DNA from: JALZUV01 sp963837025
GTDB taxonomy: Bacteria; Pseudomonadota; Alphaproteobacteria; Rickettsiales; JALZUV01
Length of the DNA: 64,000 nt
Assembly (NCBI GenBank): GCA_963837025.1
Contig: CAWILT010000001.1
Location: 620,001-684,000, forward strand
Direction: 5' to 3'
Shown here piece after piece: positions 53,238-61,523 of the stretch (position 1 is its first letter; each line of letters starts with the position of its first letter). The translations under genes and the position numbers were made by a program. Under the pieces are notes generated by a model. That model did not search any database and had not been told where the DNA came from. It worked only from the letters and a program-made list of their open reading frames with translations.

Positions 53238-54236
53238 TTATTTGCCGTAAAAAATTTTCTCTAATGCGTTGGGTGATTGCTTAGCTTTATCATCAATCGA
53301 AAAATCATCATCCATTTCAACAGGAGCATTAATTTGCGCATCAATATCTACCGATGAGCTTGGCTGCGTAAGCAACAAATCCTCACCATCGCTATCCTTA
53401 GCTGAGGGTTCATCACTTTGAGTTTGCTTAACCGGAGCGTAATCCATCTTAATAACAGATCGGTAGAGCGTGCGATGTTTTGATTTTTGTTCGTCGGTTA
53501 AACGGTCATACGCTTTTTGCATCGCATTTTTAGCTTCTACAAAATGATATTTTTTACCGCTTTGTTCAAAATATTTTGCAACATTACTAAACCAAAAAAA
53601 CCGCTCAAAATCATCCATGCCCAACGGTAGTGTTAATGTGCCATCATCGCGATTTTCCTCATACGGGGCAAAGGTTAGCTCACTCATTGCAAATAGCGCT
53701 TTTTTACGAATCGTATCTTCGTTTATCATACGTAATTGATTTAACAGCTGAAATATTTGATTGCGATCAGCCATTTCAAATCGTTTGACATAGCGCCCAA
53801 TCTCGCTTGCATAGCGATCTTTAGCCATATTTGGCAATAATTTAGCGTCTAATGATTTTTGGATTAAATCTTGTGCAAGCGTTTTATCTTCTGTTTCGGC
53901 TTGTAACTCTAAAACCGATATTACCGCTGATAAACTCCGCCAAGTTGGCTTTATTTTCAATGCGGCTTGCATGGCCTTTTCAAATTGTTCATCTGAGCGC
54001 TCTTTGCTACCTAATTTATAAAAAGCTTCCCCTAAAAAACGGCCATTATTGATGCGTTCTAACGGATCCGAACTATAATTAGCGCGTCTCTCGGCTTCAT
54101 CTAAAATTAATTTTGCGGCATATGGTTTGCCGTCCTCAATCATTTCTAGCGCATCTTGCCGCCAATTATCGCTATATTGCTGCGCATATCCAGCTGCTGG
54201 CAATACCAAAAATATATATAATAATAAGAAACGCAT
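53238..54236 (-). CDS. Exported helical-repeat (TPR-like) protein
   Basis: A 332-residue protein with a signal peptide (MRFLLLYIFLVLPAAGYAQQ, cleaved near 19). The mature part is all-helical with repeat-like units of about 35 residues (30-210), for example AKLILDEAERRAN, AFYKLGSKERSDEQFEKAMQAAL and AKNAMQKAYDRLT, fitting TPR-like repeats; the C-terminus (265-332) is acidic and disordered with DEPSAKDSDGED. I do not recognise a family. It follows the convergent holC by 19 bases and precedes another unknown gene on its strand. Confidence 0.65.
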   Translation of the reverse strand: MRFLLLYIFLVLPAAGYAQQYSDNWRQDALEMIEDGKPYAAKLILDEAERRANYSSDPLERINNGRFLGEAFYKLGSKERSDEQFEKAMQAALKIKPTWRSLSAVISVLELQAETEDKTLAQDLIQKSLDAKLLPNMAKDRYASEIGRYVKRFEMADRNQIFQLLNQLRMINEDTIRKKALFAMSELTFAPYEENRDDGTLTLPLGMDDFERFFWFSNVAKYFEQSGKKYHFVEAKNAMQKAYDRLTDEQKSKHRTLYRSVIKMDYAPVKQTQSDEPSAKDSDGEDLLLTQPSSSVDIDAQINAPVEMDDDFSIDDKAKQSPNALEKIFYGK

Positions 54237-54275
54237 GGGTGAAAGGATAGCCTATCAATTTCCAAATTGCAGCAT

Positions 54276-54740
54276 TTAACTTTCGCTCATCCGAGCAGCA
54301 GTAACATGTTTTTCGCGGATCATATCTACGCGCACCCGACGCGTATCTTCACGCAGTTTCGATATTTCATCTTGTAGCTCTTTATGACGGGTTTTTAGCA
54401 ACTGCATATAGCCTTCAGCCGTAAAGCTTTTAGCTTCGATATGCTGTCTAAATTGCATTAGTCCATCAAAATCGGCATTTGCATAGAGTGATCTGGCGCG
54501 CGCTTTCCACAACTTACCCAAACTATGGTTCACCTCAATATCACAATAATTGAGGCACTGGCGGTAGATAAGCTTTTGTTTTTGGTGCTTAATGACATTC
54601 CATGATTCCGTTTCAGATTCTCCCTTTAATCGGGCTGATTCCTTCTCATAAACCATAGCAAAATGCCACAAATAAGCATGGCTGCGCTCAACCAACTCTT
54701 CTAACAGCCCAATTTCTACCAATTGCGGTGTTTTCTCCAT
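54276..54740 (-). CDS. Unrecognised coiled-coil protein
   Basis: A 154-residue soluble, highly charged protein. It appears all-helical; the C-terminal third (about 112-145, LLKTRHKELQDEISKLREDTRRVR) is a probable coiled coil. Two cysteines (YRQCLNYCDIE) lie in the middle. No family is recognised. It lies 105 bases downstream of comM on the same strand and 39 before the exported TPR-like gene. A short AGGAT-like element is seen before the ATG. Confidence 0.6.
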   Translation of the reverse strand: MEKTPQLVEIGLLEELVERSHAYLWHFAMVYEKESARLKGESETESWNVIKHQKQKLIYRQCLNYCDIEVNHSLGKLWKARARSLYANADFDGLMQFRQHIEAKSFTAEGYMQLLKTRHKELQDEISKLREDTRRVRVDMIREKHVTAARMSES

Positions 54741-54845
54741 GACGTATCCTTCTGCAGTTGCAGCAAAACACGGACGAGCGCTTCGGTAAAATTCAATAGC
54801 GTTATTTAATGCGATTGAACACTTTATAAGATGAGCCCGTTGCCC

Positions 54846-56352
54846 TCATGCAGCTAAAGCGTTCAATTCCGGGCGTTGGCGATAGGCTAAAGCCTCACGT
54901 AAATGAGCCACCAAAATAGCATCACTACTTTCTAAATCCGCGATAGTTTGCGCCACGCGTAGCGTTCGCGTTATACCACGCATTGAAAGATTAAATTGAC
55001 TCGCTGCCTTTTCGAGCAAGGTTTTGTTTTCGGGTAATTCCACCGTTTTGTTGAATAGCAACTCTCCGCCAAATCGTGCATTAATGATGCCACTCCGATT
55101 CATTTGAATCGCACGTGCTTTGGCTACACGCGCTGCAACCATAGTAGAACTCTCCGCTTTTTGTGTTTCAAAAGCGGCTAATGGCGGAACTGCAGTAACA
55201 TCAATATGCAGATTAATACGATCGAGTAATGGCCCGGATAGCTTTGACTGATAATCCGATCCGCAGCGTGGTGCTTTATTGCAAGCACGTGCGGCATCAG
55301 CCAAATAACCACAACGGCATGGGTTCATTGCTGCAATAAGTTGAAATTGTGCGGGATAGGTAATGTGCGCTTGCGCACGGGCAACGGATACGGTTCCGGT
55401 TTCTAGCGGTTGCCTCAACGCTTCGAGCACCCCACGCGGAAATTCTGGTAACTCATCTAGAAACAATACTCCATGGTGCGATAACGAAATTTCACCCGGC
55501 AATGCTTTGCGCCCTCCACCCACCATAGCCGCCATCGAACTCGAATGATGCGGATCGCGAAATGGCCGTTGCTGCTGCAATCTGCCCTGTTTTAAGTGCC
55601 CAGTGATGCTTTGAATCATACTGGTTTGCAGCATTTCTTCAGCATTCATGGGCGGCAAAATGCCAGGCAAGCAAGCCGCCAGCATTGACTTTCCTGCTCC
55701 CGGCGGGCCGCACATTAACAAATTATGCCCTCCGGCTGCAGCAATTTCTAAAACCCGCTTGGCCGACTCTTGTCCTTTAACTTCGCTTAGATCTGTGCTG
55801 ATAGTGCTTAAAGGCAATTGTTTGGCAATGGGCGGCGATAATACCTGCGTGCCCTTAAAGTGATTGATAATTTGCAGCAAATGTTGCGGAGCCAACACCC
55901 CACTATCACCCGACCGCTGCTTCAACGCCATTATCATAGGGGCAAATCAAACCAAAATCACGCTCACTTGCTCCCATAGCCACAGGTAATACACCATTGA
56001 CCGCTTGAATATGCCCATCAAGCGCCAACTCACCCAACACATAATAATTTTCCAATGCGTCAGATGGTATCACTTTCATGGCCGATAAAAGCGCTAATGC
56101 AATGGGCAAATCAAAATGACTGCCCTCTTTGGCTAAATCGGCTGGAGCCAAATTGATGGTAATGCGCTTGGCAGGCAGGCTAAGGCCTAGCGCCTGAATA
56201 GCAGCACGAACCCGCTCGCGCGATTCGGCAACCGCTTTATCGGGCAACCCTACAATCGTAAAAGCCGGTAAACCCGCGCTTATCTGCGTTTGCACCTCAA
56301 CCGGAACCGTGTTAACTCCATTAAAAGCAATCGTATAGCAGCGTGAAACCAT
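54846..56352 (-). pseudogene. comM: YifB/ComM family AAA+ ATPase with a +1 frameshift
   Basis: Two overlapping frames make one ComM. The first (56352-55906, 148 residues) has the N-terminal Lon-protease-like fold: AGLPAFTIVGLPDKAVAESRERVRAA and ADLAKEGSHFDLPIALA (in parts). The second carries the Mg-chelatase-like AAA+ core: Walker A CGPPGAGKSMLA, GEISLSHHGVLFLDELPEF (Walker B) and NPCRCGYLAD. Homology breaks at GCG GTC GGG TGA; dropping one G gives GGT GAT and a colinear 501-residue protein, the normal length. ComM is a branch-migration helicase for natural transformation. It may be an inactivating mutation, a sequencing error or a +1 recoding site; the second frame has no clear ribosome site of its own. 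Confidence 0.85.
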
Positions 56353-56506
56353 AAAGTAAGAGTTAAGGGATAACCGCAGTTTTGCCTAGCTAAAAACGAT
56401 GTACAGCTTGCATTATTGCCACAAGACGTTAAATAGTAACCAAACTTTAACAATTTAATTCTGGTTCGTTAACTATTTTGACATCTTACACGCGTAATCT
56501 AACGTT

Positions 56507-58297
56507 ATGAGCGCACTACCACGCATTCCTAGAGTACGAAATCTGATTCTTTTCAGCACCATTATCATGCTGTTATTTTGCGGGGTTATTGCTTATCAAG
56601 CCAAGCAGAGCTTTGATAACGCAATTTCAGAGAGCGAAAATTATGCGCAAAAATTATCGCATATTTTATCTGATCATATTGAATTAACTTTTGTAGCCGC
56701 GGATTTAACCTTACGCCGCGTGGTCGAACGTAACTACTTTAATGATTTATTCGGCGGGAATATACCCGAAGATTTGATGCAAAATATCCGCAAATGGGTG
56801 GATGAAACTCCGCAAATTGCGGCAATGCTCGTTATTGACGAAGAAGGTAACGGCCTGTTAGGCGCTCATAAAGCGGGTTATGAAAATTGGGTTAACTATA
56901 AAAACCTCGATTTTGAAAATGTGGGTTTTTTCCAACAAATGCGCGTGCTCAATGATCGCTATTTTTGGATAAGCAAACTAAAGCCACGCGATAAATCTGC
57001 AAAAGAATTAGTCATTGTAAGCCGCCGTATTAGTAAAATTAATGGTGAATTTGGCGGATTAGTGGTTGCAGCCATTGATCCTGAATATTTTACCCAATTT
57101 TTTGAATCTATTCAAAATTACAAATTGAGCCAAATGCAAATCTTATTGGGCGATGGCACGGTATTAGTGGAAGGCCCTTTAAACGATAATCCACAATTTC
57201 CCAAAATATCTCAAAATGCAGAACGGTTGGCTAAATCTACCTCTAATTTAATTGAAATTGATGGTCAAAAGCATGTCTATGCGCGCAATCGCTTGCGCAA
57301 TTTGCCCTTGACTGTCACCGTAATGCTCAATGAGAGCGATTTTCTAGCCAGCTGGTGGAGCTCGCGCAGTAAAGATTTTAGCTTCTTAGCAATCTTCTTA
57401 GTATTTGGCTCTATCCTTTCCTATTTCGCGATTGCAATGGCGCGCCAAATAAACCGCGTAGAAAAATCGGAAGCGGCGGCAGTCTTAGCCAGCCAAGCAA
57501 AATCTGAATTCTTGGCAAATATGAGTCATGAATTGCGCACCCCGCTAAACGCTATTATTGGTTTCTCGGAGATGTTAAATTCCGGATATTTCGGACCTCT
57601 AAACCCCAAGCAAAAAGAGCGAATCCACGATATTAATTTATGTGGCAGCCATTTATTGCAGCTTATCTCAGACATTTTAGAATTTTCAAAGGGTGAAGCG
57701 GGCAAGCTTGATTTGAATGAAGAGAAAATTGATCTTGGCGAAACAGTCAATGAAACGCTGCGCATGATGAACGAGAAAATTCGCAGCAAAAGCATTAATG
57801 TAGGTGTTGAGATTGAAAAAGACTTACCACGCGTTTGGGGCGATAAACGCAAAATTCGTCAAATATTACTCAACTTACTTTCCAATGCCGTTAAATTTAC
57901 ACCTGAAAGCGGCAATGTAAAAGTCGCTCTACGACTCGACAGTCAACGCAATATGACTCTAATCGTAGCCGATACAGGTGTCGGCATTCCCATTGATAAG
58001 ATTGCCACAGCGCTTTCAGTATTTGGCCAGGTGCATCGTGAAAAAAGCCATGAAGGCACTGGCCTAGGCTTGCCTCTTTGTAAAATGTTTGCCGAGCTAC
58101 ATGGCGGCCGCCTTGCTATTGGCAGTAAAGAGGGTGAAGGCACAACCATTCGCATCACGCTACCACGCCAGCGCGTTATTTTTGACGAAACTTCGGCAGA
58201 TAGCTTTATCGCCCCCAAAAGCGATGCGATGATTGACAGCAAAACACCTGCTTTATTTACGAAGCGCGCCAAAAACCGAAAAGTGCTTTCAGACTAG
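56507..58297 (+). CDS. PdhS/PleC-like sensor histidine kinase
   Basis: A 596-residue membrane kinase. Transmembrane helices at about 12-30 and 290-310 enclose a periplasmic Cache-like sensor domain (35-285). The HisKA domain has H341 in FLANMSHELRTPLNAIIGFSEM followed by SGYFGPLNPKQKERI and HLLQLISDILEFSKGEAGK, the form seen in PleC/PdhS/DivJ cell-cycle kinases (quoted in parts). The HATPase domain has LLNLLSNAVKFTP, DTGVGIP and GTGLGLPLCK. A role in cell-cycle or polarity signalling is inferred from the H-box only; the PAS domains of true PleC are absent. Confidence 0.88.
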   Translation: MSALPRIPRVRNLILFSTIIMLLFCGVIAYQAKQSFDNAISESENYAQKLSHILSDHIELTFVAADLTLRRVVERNYFNDLFGGNIPEDLMQNIRKWVDETPQIAAMLVIDEEGNGLLGAHKAGYENWVNYKNLDFENVGFFQQMRVLNDRYFWISKLKPRDKSAKELVIVSRRISKINGEFGGLVVAAIDPEYFTQFFESIQNYKLSQMQILLGDGTVLVEGPLNDNPQFPKISQNAERLAKSTSNLIEIDGQKHVYARNRLRNLPLTVTVMLNESDFLASWWSSRSKDFSFLAIFLVFGSILSYFAIAMARQINRVEKSEAAAVLASQAKSEFLANMSHELRTPLNAIIGFSEMLNSGYFGPLNPKQKERIHDINLCGSHLLQLISDILEFSKGEAGKLDLNEEKIDLGETVNETLRMMNEKIRSKSINVGVEIEKDLPRVWGDKRKIRQILLNLLSNAVKFTPESGNVKVALRLDSQRNMTLIVADTGVGIPIDKIATALSVFGQVHREKSHEGTGLGLPLCKMFAELHGGRLAIGSKEGEGTTIRITLPRQRVIFDETSADSFIAPKSDAMIDSKTPALFTKRAKNRKVLSD

Positions 58298-58373
58298 TTT
58301 TTCTCTTTATTTAACATTAGTTATCCACAACTAACCACTTGCTTAAAAATGTTAGTCAGGCCACATTGGCACC

Positions 58374-59381
58374 ATGAAATTTCTTGATATTGCAAAAATA
58401 TTCGTCAAAGCAGGCAATGGCGGCAAAGGTTCCGTCAGCTTTCGCCGTGAAAAATTTATTCCTTTCGGCGGCCCTGATGGGGGTAATGGTGGTCGTGGCG
58501 GCGATATTATTGTCGAATGTATTGGTGGATTAAACACCCTTATTGATTATCGCTATCAACAACATTTTAAAGCCAAAAATGGCACCGGGGGCATGGGTAA
58601 AAACCGTCACGGTTCTGCATCCCCAAACCTTATTTTAAAAGTGCCCCCGGGAACGGAAATTTTAAGTGAAGACAAAGAAGAAGTGTTGGCTGACTTAACC
58701 GAAGTGGGCCAAACACTAACTCTACTTGAAGGTGGGCGTGGTGGGCGCGGAAATGCCAGTTTTAAAAGCTCAGTCAATCAAGCGCCCCGCATGTCAACTC
58801 CCGGCGGCGTTGGACACGAAATGTGGATTTGGCTTCATTTAAAATTGATTGCCGATTGCGGCTTGGTTGGTTTGCCCAATGCGGGTAAATCAACGTTGCT
58901 TTCTCGCGTGTCGCGAGCGCGTCCAAAAATCGCTGACTATCCTTTCACCACGTTAAAACCTCAGTTAGGCGTTGTACGAAAAGAAGATCGTGAATTTGTA
59001 GTGGCAGACATTCCCGGCCTGATTGAAGGCGCTTCGGATGGCGTTGGTCTAGGCCATAAATTTTTAGCCCATGTTGAACGTTGCGGCGTATTATTGCATA
59101 TTGTAGATGGCACATTGGGTGAAGATATTTCTAAGACTTATCACACTATCCGCACCGAACTTGCCTCCTACAGTCCAATTTTGGCTCAAAAACAGGAAAT
59201 TGTAGTGCTCAATAAAATTGATGCTTTAGATGAAGACACACTAAAAGCCGCAACCAAAGCCCTTAAAAAAGCCAGCGGCCAAACTCCTTTAGCCATTTCA
59301 GGCGTATCAGGCGCTGGGCTAGATTCGTTGATTGATACCGTATTTAAAACACTCAAAACACAGCAAGATGAAGCGCTTTAA
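58374..59381 (+). CDS. obgE: Obg family GTPase
   Basis: A 335-residue ribosome-associated GTPase. The glycine-rich Obg fold (1-158, GGKGSVSFRREKFIPFGGPDGG in parts) is followed by the G domain: G1 GLPNAGKST (166-174), switch FTTLKPQLG, G3 DIPGLIEG, G4 NKID and G5 ISGVSGAG. It ends without the C-terminal extension of some Obg proteins. It acts in 50S maturation and stress control. proB starts within its last codons. Confidence 0.96.
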   Translation: MKFLDIAKIFVKAGNGGKGSVSFRREKFIPFGGPDGGNGGRGGDIIVECIGGLNTLIDYRYQQHFKAKNGTGGMGKNRHGSASPNLILKVPPGTEILSEDKEEVLADLTEVGQTLTLLEGGRGGRGNASFKSSVNQAPRMSTPGGVGHEMWIWLHLKLIADCGLVGLPNAGKSTLLSRVSRARPKIADYPFTTLKPQLGVVRKEDREFVVADIPGLIEGASDGVGLGHKFLAHVERCGVLLHIVDGTLGEDISKTYHTIRTELASYSPILAQKQEIVVLNKIDALDEDTLKAATKALKKASGQTPLAISGVSGAGLDSLIDTVFKTLKTQQDEAL

Positions 59382-60465
59382 ATCGTATAAGCGGATTGTT
59401 ATTAAAATCGGTTCATCCCTATTGGTGGATGATTCGCGGCAATTGCGCGCAAACTGGCTCAATTATCTCGCGTTAGATATTGCGCAGTTAAGTCAAAATA
59501 CGGAAATTATTGTTGTATCATCGGGTGCAGTAGCGTTAGGCAAACCTTTATTAAATGAAGATTCAAATCAACCCAATATCAAGCAAGCAGCTGCAGCCTG
59601 TGGGCAACCTTTGCTTATGCATGCTTGGCAAGCAGCATTACAAAATGCCAATAAAACAGCAGCGCAAATCTTAGTTACTTTAAATGATACTGAAAGCCGC
59701 TCAGCCTATTTAAACGCGCGCAACACTATCCGCACTTTGCTAAATCATCATATTATTCCCATTATAAACGAAAATGACAGCGTGACGACTCACGGCATTC
59801 TTTATGGCGATAACGACAGATTAGCAGCTCGCATCGCCACCATGTGCGATGCTGATTGCTTAATTTTATTATCCGATATTGATGGGCTTTATGATTCAAA
59901 CCCACACATGAACTCATCAGTAAAACATATAGATTATGTCGATGATATAACTCCCGAGATTGAAGCCATGGCCGGCGATGCAGGCGCAATCGGTTCTGGC
60001 GGAATGCGCACTAAAATTGCCGCAGCAAAAATTGCGATACGAGCCGGATGTGATACCTTTATCGGCAATGGTAAGCACAATCACCCAATTCAAAACTGGC
60101 AACGCGGCACTTTATTCAAAGCGCATGAAAAGACGCTGAATGCCCGCCGCCGTTGGATTGGCGGCTCTATTGAGCCAAGCGGAACCGTGCATGTTGATGC
60201 GGGTGCGGCTGAAGCCTTAAAATCAGGCAAAAGCTTATTACATATTGGCATAACCCAAATTCAAGGTCAGTTTGCTCAAGGCGATACGTTAGCTATTGCA
60301 GACGAAAATGGCCGAATTATCGCAAAAGGCCTAAGCAATCTTGATGCGCAAACGGCTCTGCTTATGGCTGGAAAACACAGTTCCTATGCTTTAGAAAAAT
60401 TAGGATATGAGTTAGCCGAAGAATTAATTCATCGCGACCATTTGGTACTAATAAACCCTATTTAA
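59368..60465 (+). CDS. proB: Glutamate 5-kinase
   Basis: A 365-residue enzyme for the first step of proline synthesis. The amino-acid-kinase domain has IVIKIGSSLLVDD, IIVVSSGAVALGK, NENDSVT, FGDND-like YGDNDRLAARIA, LLSDIDGLY and GSGGMRTKIAAAKIA; a PUA domain follows (about 275-360, GTVHVDAGAAEAL). ATG 59368 overlaps the end of obgE by 14 bases; an upstream in-frame ATG at 59332 is further inside obgE and less likely. proA is not adjacent. Its stop is shared through TTAA with the convergent lipoprotein gene. Confidence 0.95.
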   Translation: MKRFKSYKRIVIKIGSSLLVDDSRQLRANWLNYLALDIAQLSQNTEIIVVSSGAVALGKPLLNEDSNQPNIKQAAAACGQPLLMHAWQAALQNANKTAAQILVTLNDTESRSAYLNARNTIRTLLNHHIIPIINENDSVTTHGILYGDNDRLAARIATMCDADCLILLSDIDGLYDSNPHMNSSVKHIDYVDDITPEIEAMAGDAGAIGSGGMRTKIAAAKIAIRAGCDTFIGNGKHNHPIQNWQRGTLFKAHEKTLNARRRWIGGSIEPSGTVHVDAGAAEALKSGKSLLHIGITQIQGQFAQGDTLAIADENGRIIAKGLSNLDAQTALLMAGKHSSYALEKLGYELAEELIHRDHLVLINPI

Positions 60466-61457
60466 TATCCAGGTGCTAGACCAATACCCGCTCGATTTGA
60501 GTTCTCAGGGCCGCCATAAATGGAGGAATCATCACTATAAGGCGATGGCGTGCCATATCCTCGTATAGCGTAGGGTGAATAACCCTGCTGAGGTTGAAAT
60601 TGCGGTAAGGTGGATGCTGGCTGCGAATAATCATGGTCAATGTAGGGCTGCAACCGTTGTTCATTATAGCTAGGCTGCGCTGATGGTTGCCCATAGTACC
60701 CGTTCGCTTCATTACCATAATTAGGGGCTTGCTGCTGTAGTGGTTGCTGAAGCGGATAAGATTGGGTTTGACCATATCCCTGCTGCTGGCCGTAAGGATC
60801 ACTTTGTCCATAAGCAGGCTGGCCATAAGATTGTTGCGGTTGCCCATTAGCTTGGGTTTGACCATAGGGGTTAGATTGACCATACGCTTGGGTTTGACCA
60901 TATGGCTGTTGCTGACTATATGGCTGATTTTGCCCGTAAGGGCTTTGCTGGCCATAGGTTTGCTGTTGGCCATAAGCATCCGCAGGATAAGGCGAGTAAC
61001 CATCGTTAAAGGGTTGCGCTTGCTGCGATTGAGGCGGTTGCCCATAGGGCTGTTGTTGCGCTGGATAGGGATCGTATCCGCGCTGTGCTTGAATCGATTG
61101 CGCTTGTTGGCTTGATTGAGCCGCCGCACCATAGGGTGAAGGATCCCACGGGTTACCCGATAAATTCGAATTATCATTAGGGCCACCGGCAACTACGGTA
61201 GTCTTTTTAGGTGATGTTACCCCCCACCCTTTATCTTTCATGCATTTTGCAAATGCGAATAATAATTCTGAATTATATTGTTTTGAATCCCCACGCTTAG
61301 GCACTACATCTTGCGCTAAATTTTGGCAATCATCACGGGCAATCACATAATCTGCCTGAATTTCCGTTTCGTTATGGCAAAAGATAATACATTGCGTGCT
61401 TGTGCAACCGCTCAAAATAAGCGCGGCACTTAAAGCCCAAAATTGCTGCCATTTCAT
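60462..61457 (-). CDS. Lipoprotein with Tyr-Gly-Gln-Pro-rich low-complexity tail
   Basis: A 331-residue lipoprotein: signal ending LILSGC with the lipidated Cys at 18. The ordered part is short (20-85) and has several cysteines (CIIFCHNE, DDCQNL, AKCMKDKGW); the KCMKDKGW form recalls small alphaproteobacterial outer-membrane lipoproteins. Residues about 115-331 are a disordered domain made of repeated YGQ, PYGQ and QPYGQ units. No residue after Cys favours inner-membrane retention (Thr at +2), so the outer membrane is likely. Function unknown. It has its own promoter and lies between convergent proB and upstream clpB. Confidence 0.75.
   Translation of the reverse strand: MKWQQFWALSAALILSGCTSTQCIIFCHNETEIQADYVIARDDCQNLAQDVVPKRGDSKQYNSELLFAFAKCMKDKGWGVTSPKKTTVVAGGPNDNSNLSGNPWDPSPYGAAAQSSQQAQSIQAQRGYDPYPAQQQPYGQPPQSQQAQPFNDGYSPYPADAYGQQQTYGQQSPYGQNQPYSQQQPYGQTQAYGQSNPYGQTQANGQPQQSYGQPAYGQSDPYGQQQGYGQTQSYPLQQPLQQQAPNYGNEANGYYGQPSAQPSYNEQRLQPYIDHDYSQPASTLPQFQPQQGYSPYAIRGYGTPSPYSDDSSIYGGPENSNRAGIGLAPGY
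60630..61110 (-). repeat. YGQ/PYGQ-coding low-complexity repeat
   Basis: Within the lipoprotein gene the DNA repeats units that encode (Q/T)PYGQ and YGQ, seen on the plus strand as recurring ttgaccata, tggccataa and tgcccataa words. Unit length varies and synonymous codons differ, so it is an aged, imperfect repeat, but slippage or recombination could still change its length. Confidence 0.7.
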
Positions 61458-61463
61458 AAACGT

Positions 61464-61492
61464 ATTATACGCTCAAAATCACCTAACGGCAA
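61464..61492 (-). promoter_or_regulatory. Promoter of the YGQ-rich lipoprotein gene
   Basis: On the minus strand TTGCCG (61492 to 61487) and a perfect TATAAT (61469 to 61464) are separated by 17 bases, a good sigma-70 pair. The -10 ends six bases before the ATG (61457), so transcription would start at or next to the start codon and no ribosome site is available; the message would be leaderless. Confidence 0.55.
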
Positions 61493-61523
61493 TCGCGTCA
61501 CTCAAATGTAACATACACCTTAT

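Noticed and set aside
54276..54740. Coiled-coil protein considered as FliJ (flagellar export chaperone).
   Set aside because: Length is near but the FliJ pattern is not clear and there are no flagellar genes in the window.
56429..56475. Several TTAA words upstream of the kinase, considered as CtrA sites (TTAA-N7-TTAA).
   Set aside because: Spacings are 4 and 10, not 7; the region is simply AT-rich.
56478..56483. A perfect TTGACA before the histidine kinase gene.
   Set aside because: The correctly spaced -10 would overlap the start codon region (TAACGT at 56500-56505) and place the start inside the gene; match is poor.
60476..61192. A 238-residue minus-strand frame rich in Met, Asn and Arg, and a 123-residue Leu/Arg-rich plus-strand frame (60744-61115).
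   Set aside because: Both are shadows of the YGQ-coding repeats in the lipoprotein gene; composition is what the repeat gives in other frames.
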